Source: Halohasta litchfieldiae
GTDB lineage: Archaea; Halobacteriota; Halobacteria; Halobacteriales; Haloferacaceae
Direction: 5' to 3'
Length of the DNA: 64,000 nt
Assembly: GCF_002788215.1 (NCBI RefSeq)
Contig: NZ_CP024845.1
Span: forward strand, 2,852,001-2,916,000
Each line of letters begins with the position of its first letter. Position 1 is the first letter of the stretch. Position numbers and translations under genes: made by a program. The notes beneath the pieces were generated by a model, which worked only from the letters and a program-made list of their open reading frames with translations, was not told where the DNA came from and searched no databases. Shown in pieces: positions 62,940 to 64,000 of this stretch.

Positions 62940-64000
62940 TCACCGATCAACGTCGACCGCAGTTTCTGCCCGCCGCATGATCTCGCTGATCGGTCGACCT
63001 GTTTCACTGGCGACGGCGGCGGCATCGTCGTACTCCGCGCTCACGTCGTAGACCTCGCCGTCGGTCGTGCTCGCTATTTTTACGTCGACCGTGTACTGTT
63101 CGCCAGCAACGGTGAGGTCGACGGTCTCGAACCGTCGTTCTGCGGTCCAGCGGTGGCCCGCACCGTGTTCGCGGATGCCGAGCGTCCCGGTTTCGAGCGC
63201 CAGTCGGTGGGCGATGCGCTCGGCGTCTTCGGGCTTGCAGATCACCTTCACGAGGTGGCCCGGTCGAGATTTCTTCATCGTCACGGGAAGAATCGATACA
63301 TCGCGTGCGCCCGCGGCGGTCAGTGTTTCCTGCAAGCCGCCCAGTAGTTCCGGCGAGGCATCGTCGAGATTCGTTTCCAAGACCGTGATCGAATCGCGGC
63401 TCAGTCGACTCCTACCGTCGCCGACGGTCGCCCGGAGGACGTTGGGATGGGACTCAAAGGAGTGGTCACCGGCTCCATAGCCGGTTTCGTCGACCGAGAG
63501 CGCGGGGAGAGTGTCGACGCCCTCGGCGAGTTGGGCGAGAATCGCCGCGCCGGTCGGCGTGAGGAGTTCGGCCTCGATGGGACCGCCCTGAATCGACCAG
63601 TCGGCACGCTCGGCGATTTCGACCACCGCAGGACCGGGAATCGGGTAGGTGCCGTGACTCATTTCGCGGTGGCCGCCACCGACCGACAGCGGCGTGGTGA
63701 CGATCCGGTCGACGTCCAGATCGTCGACGAGCAGTGCCACACCGACGATATCGGCGATGGCGTCGTCCGCGCCGACCTCGTGGAACTGGATGTCGTCGAG
63801 CGGCTCGCCGTGAACCGCGGCTTCGGCCTCGCCGAGCAGGCGAAACGCACCGAGCGCGTCGGCTTTGACCGATTCGGGGAGGTCCATGGAATCGACGATG
63901 TCGACGACCTCACGATAGCTTCGGTGGGGGCCGTGGCCTTCGGCGTGAGTGTGGTCGTGATCATGGCTGTGGCCGTGATCATGGTTGTGGCCGTGATCAT
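62940..64000 (-). CDS. larC: nickel insertion protein LarC, partial (runs off right edge)
   Basis: This open frame of 353 codons runs off the right edge, so its start is not visible. LarC inserts nickel into the pincer cofactor of lactate racemase. Recognisable regions are DIQFHEVGADDAIADIVGVA and SHGTYPIPGPAVVEI, then ELLTPTGAAILAQLAEGVD. Near the edge a His-rich stretch (63930-64000, with HNHDHGHSHDHDHTHAEGHG) carries about eleven His and is probably a nickel-binding internal linker. It contains an 18-bp repeat (63963-63980 and 63981-63998) with one mismatch. No other lar genes are in the window. Confidence 0.9.
   Translation of the reverse strand, partial: DHGHNHDHGHSHDHDHTHAEGHGPHRSYREVVDIVDSMDLPESVKADALGAFRLLGEAEAAVHGEPLDDIQFHEVGADDAIADIVGVALLVDDLDVDRIVTTPLSVGGGHREMSHGTYPIPGPAVVEIAERADWSIQGGPIEAELLTPTGAAILAQLAEGVDTLPALSVDETGYGAGDHSFESHPNVLRATVGDGRSRLSRDSITVLETNLDDASPELLGGLQETLTAAGARDVSILPVTMKKSRPGHLVKVICKPEDAERIAHRLALETGTLGIREHGAGHRWTAERRFETVDLTVAGEQYTVDVKIASTTDGEVYDVSAEYDDAAAVASETGRPISEIMRRAETAVDVDR

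Noticed and set aside
63963-63998. The His-rich repeat as a CRISPR or mobile-element repeat
   Set aside because: Only two 18-bp copies are present, inside a coding frame, and they encode the His stretch.

Overview
The window comes from a halophilic archaeon of the class Halobacteria. The proteins are strongly acidic, genes are GC-rich with AT-rich TATA-type promoters, and the gene content is typical of that group: DacZ diadenylate cyclase, archaeal Nop5/fibrillarin, Lsm next to L37e, archaeal RNase J next to a prenyl diphosphate synthase, RadB, halocyanin domains, GshA for gamma-glutamylcysteine, two PrkA kinases, and many Tat-type RR signal peptides. Family or genus cannot be fixed from the sequence alone. 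There is no CRISPR array, no intact integrase or transposase, no rRNA and no recognisable replication origin, so this looks like chromosome core with a few accessory patches.

Layout. 0-7.2 kb: a partial CDP-alcohol phosphatidyltransferase, small membrane proteins, a fused dehydrogenase/acetoacetate-decarboxylase-like protein, a purine phosphoribosyltransferase, tRNA-Thr with a decayed gene beside it, a DUF309 protein, an aspartoacylase-type hydrolase and UPF0179. 7.2-15.3 kb: a tightly overlapping operon prkA-prkA-yeaH-spoVR behind an unusually long leader, followed by a fragment of a short-chain dehydrogenase. 15.5-19.9 kb: the glycine cleavage operon gcvT-gcvH-gcvPA-gcvPB. 20-29 kb: paired small DUF7999-like proteins, a NYN-domain protein with a short upstream ORF, a tRNA methylthiotransferase, a GH13 glucosidase, a lone ABC ATPase, a perfect 34-bp tandem duplication over a start codon, and tRNA-Leu. 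29-41 kb: purF, Lsm-L37e, a candidate structured RNA leader in front of RNase J and the prenyl synthase, a peroxiredoxin, Nop5-fibrillarin, a divergent NRAMP transporter, gshA, coaD and tRNA-Leu. 41-50 kb: dacZ-mscS, then an accessory redox and sensing patch holding an HTH-10 regulator, a two-domain halocyanin, a multicopper oxidase, a second glutamate-cysteine ligase family protein, a soluble chemotaxis transducer with a C-terminal PilJ-like motif, and a PAS histidine kinase. 50-64 kb: phoU, purD, purA, a long coiled-coil protein, membrane proteins next to cytochrome oxidase subunit III, a lipoprotein, tRNA-Leu, radB, an amphi-Trp protein and the partial nickel-cofactor gene larC.

How the parts connect. 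Purine synthesis and salvage appear at four places (hpt, purF, purD, purA) without forming one operon. RNA processing genes cluster between 30.8 and 36.1 kb. The most interesting regulatory signal is a 12-bp palindrome (CGAAC-2N-GTTCG) found twice upstream of the HTH-10 regulator and once upstream of the multicopper oxidase-halocyanin pair. This suggests one regulon for copper or nitrogen-oxide redox chemistry, with the adjacent transducer and histidine kinase as possible sensors. Family names come from motif recognition and recall, without database searches.
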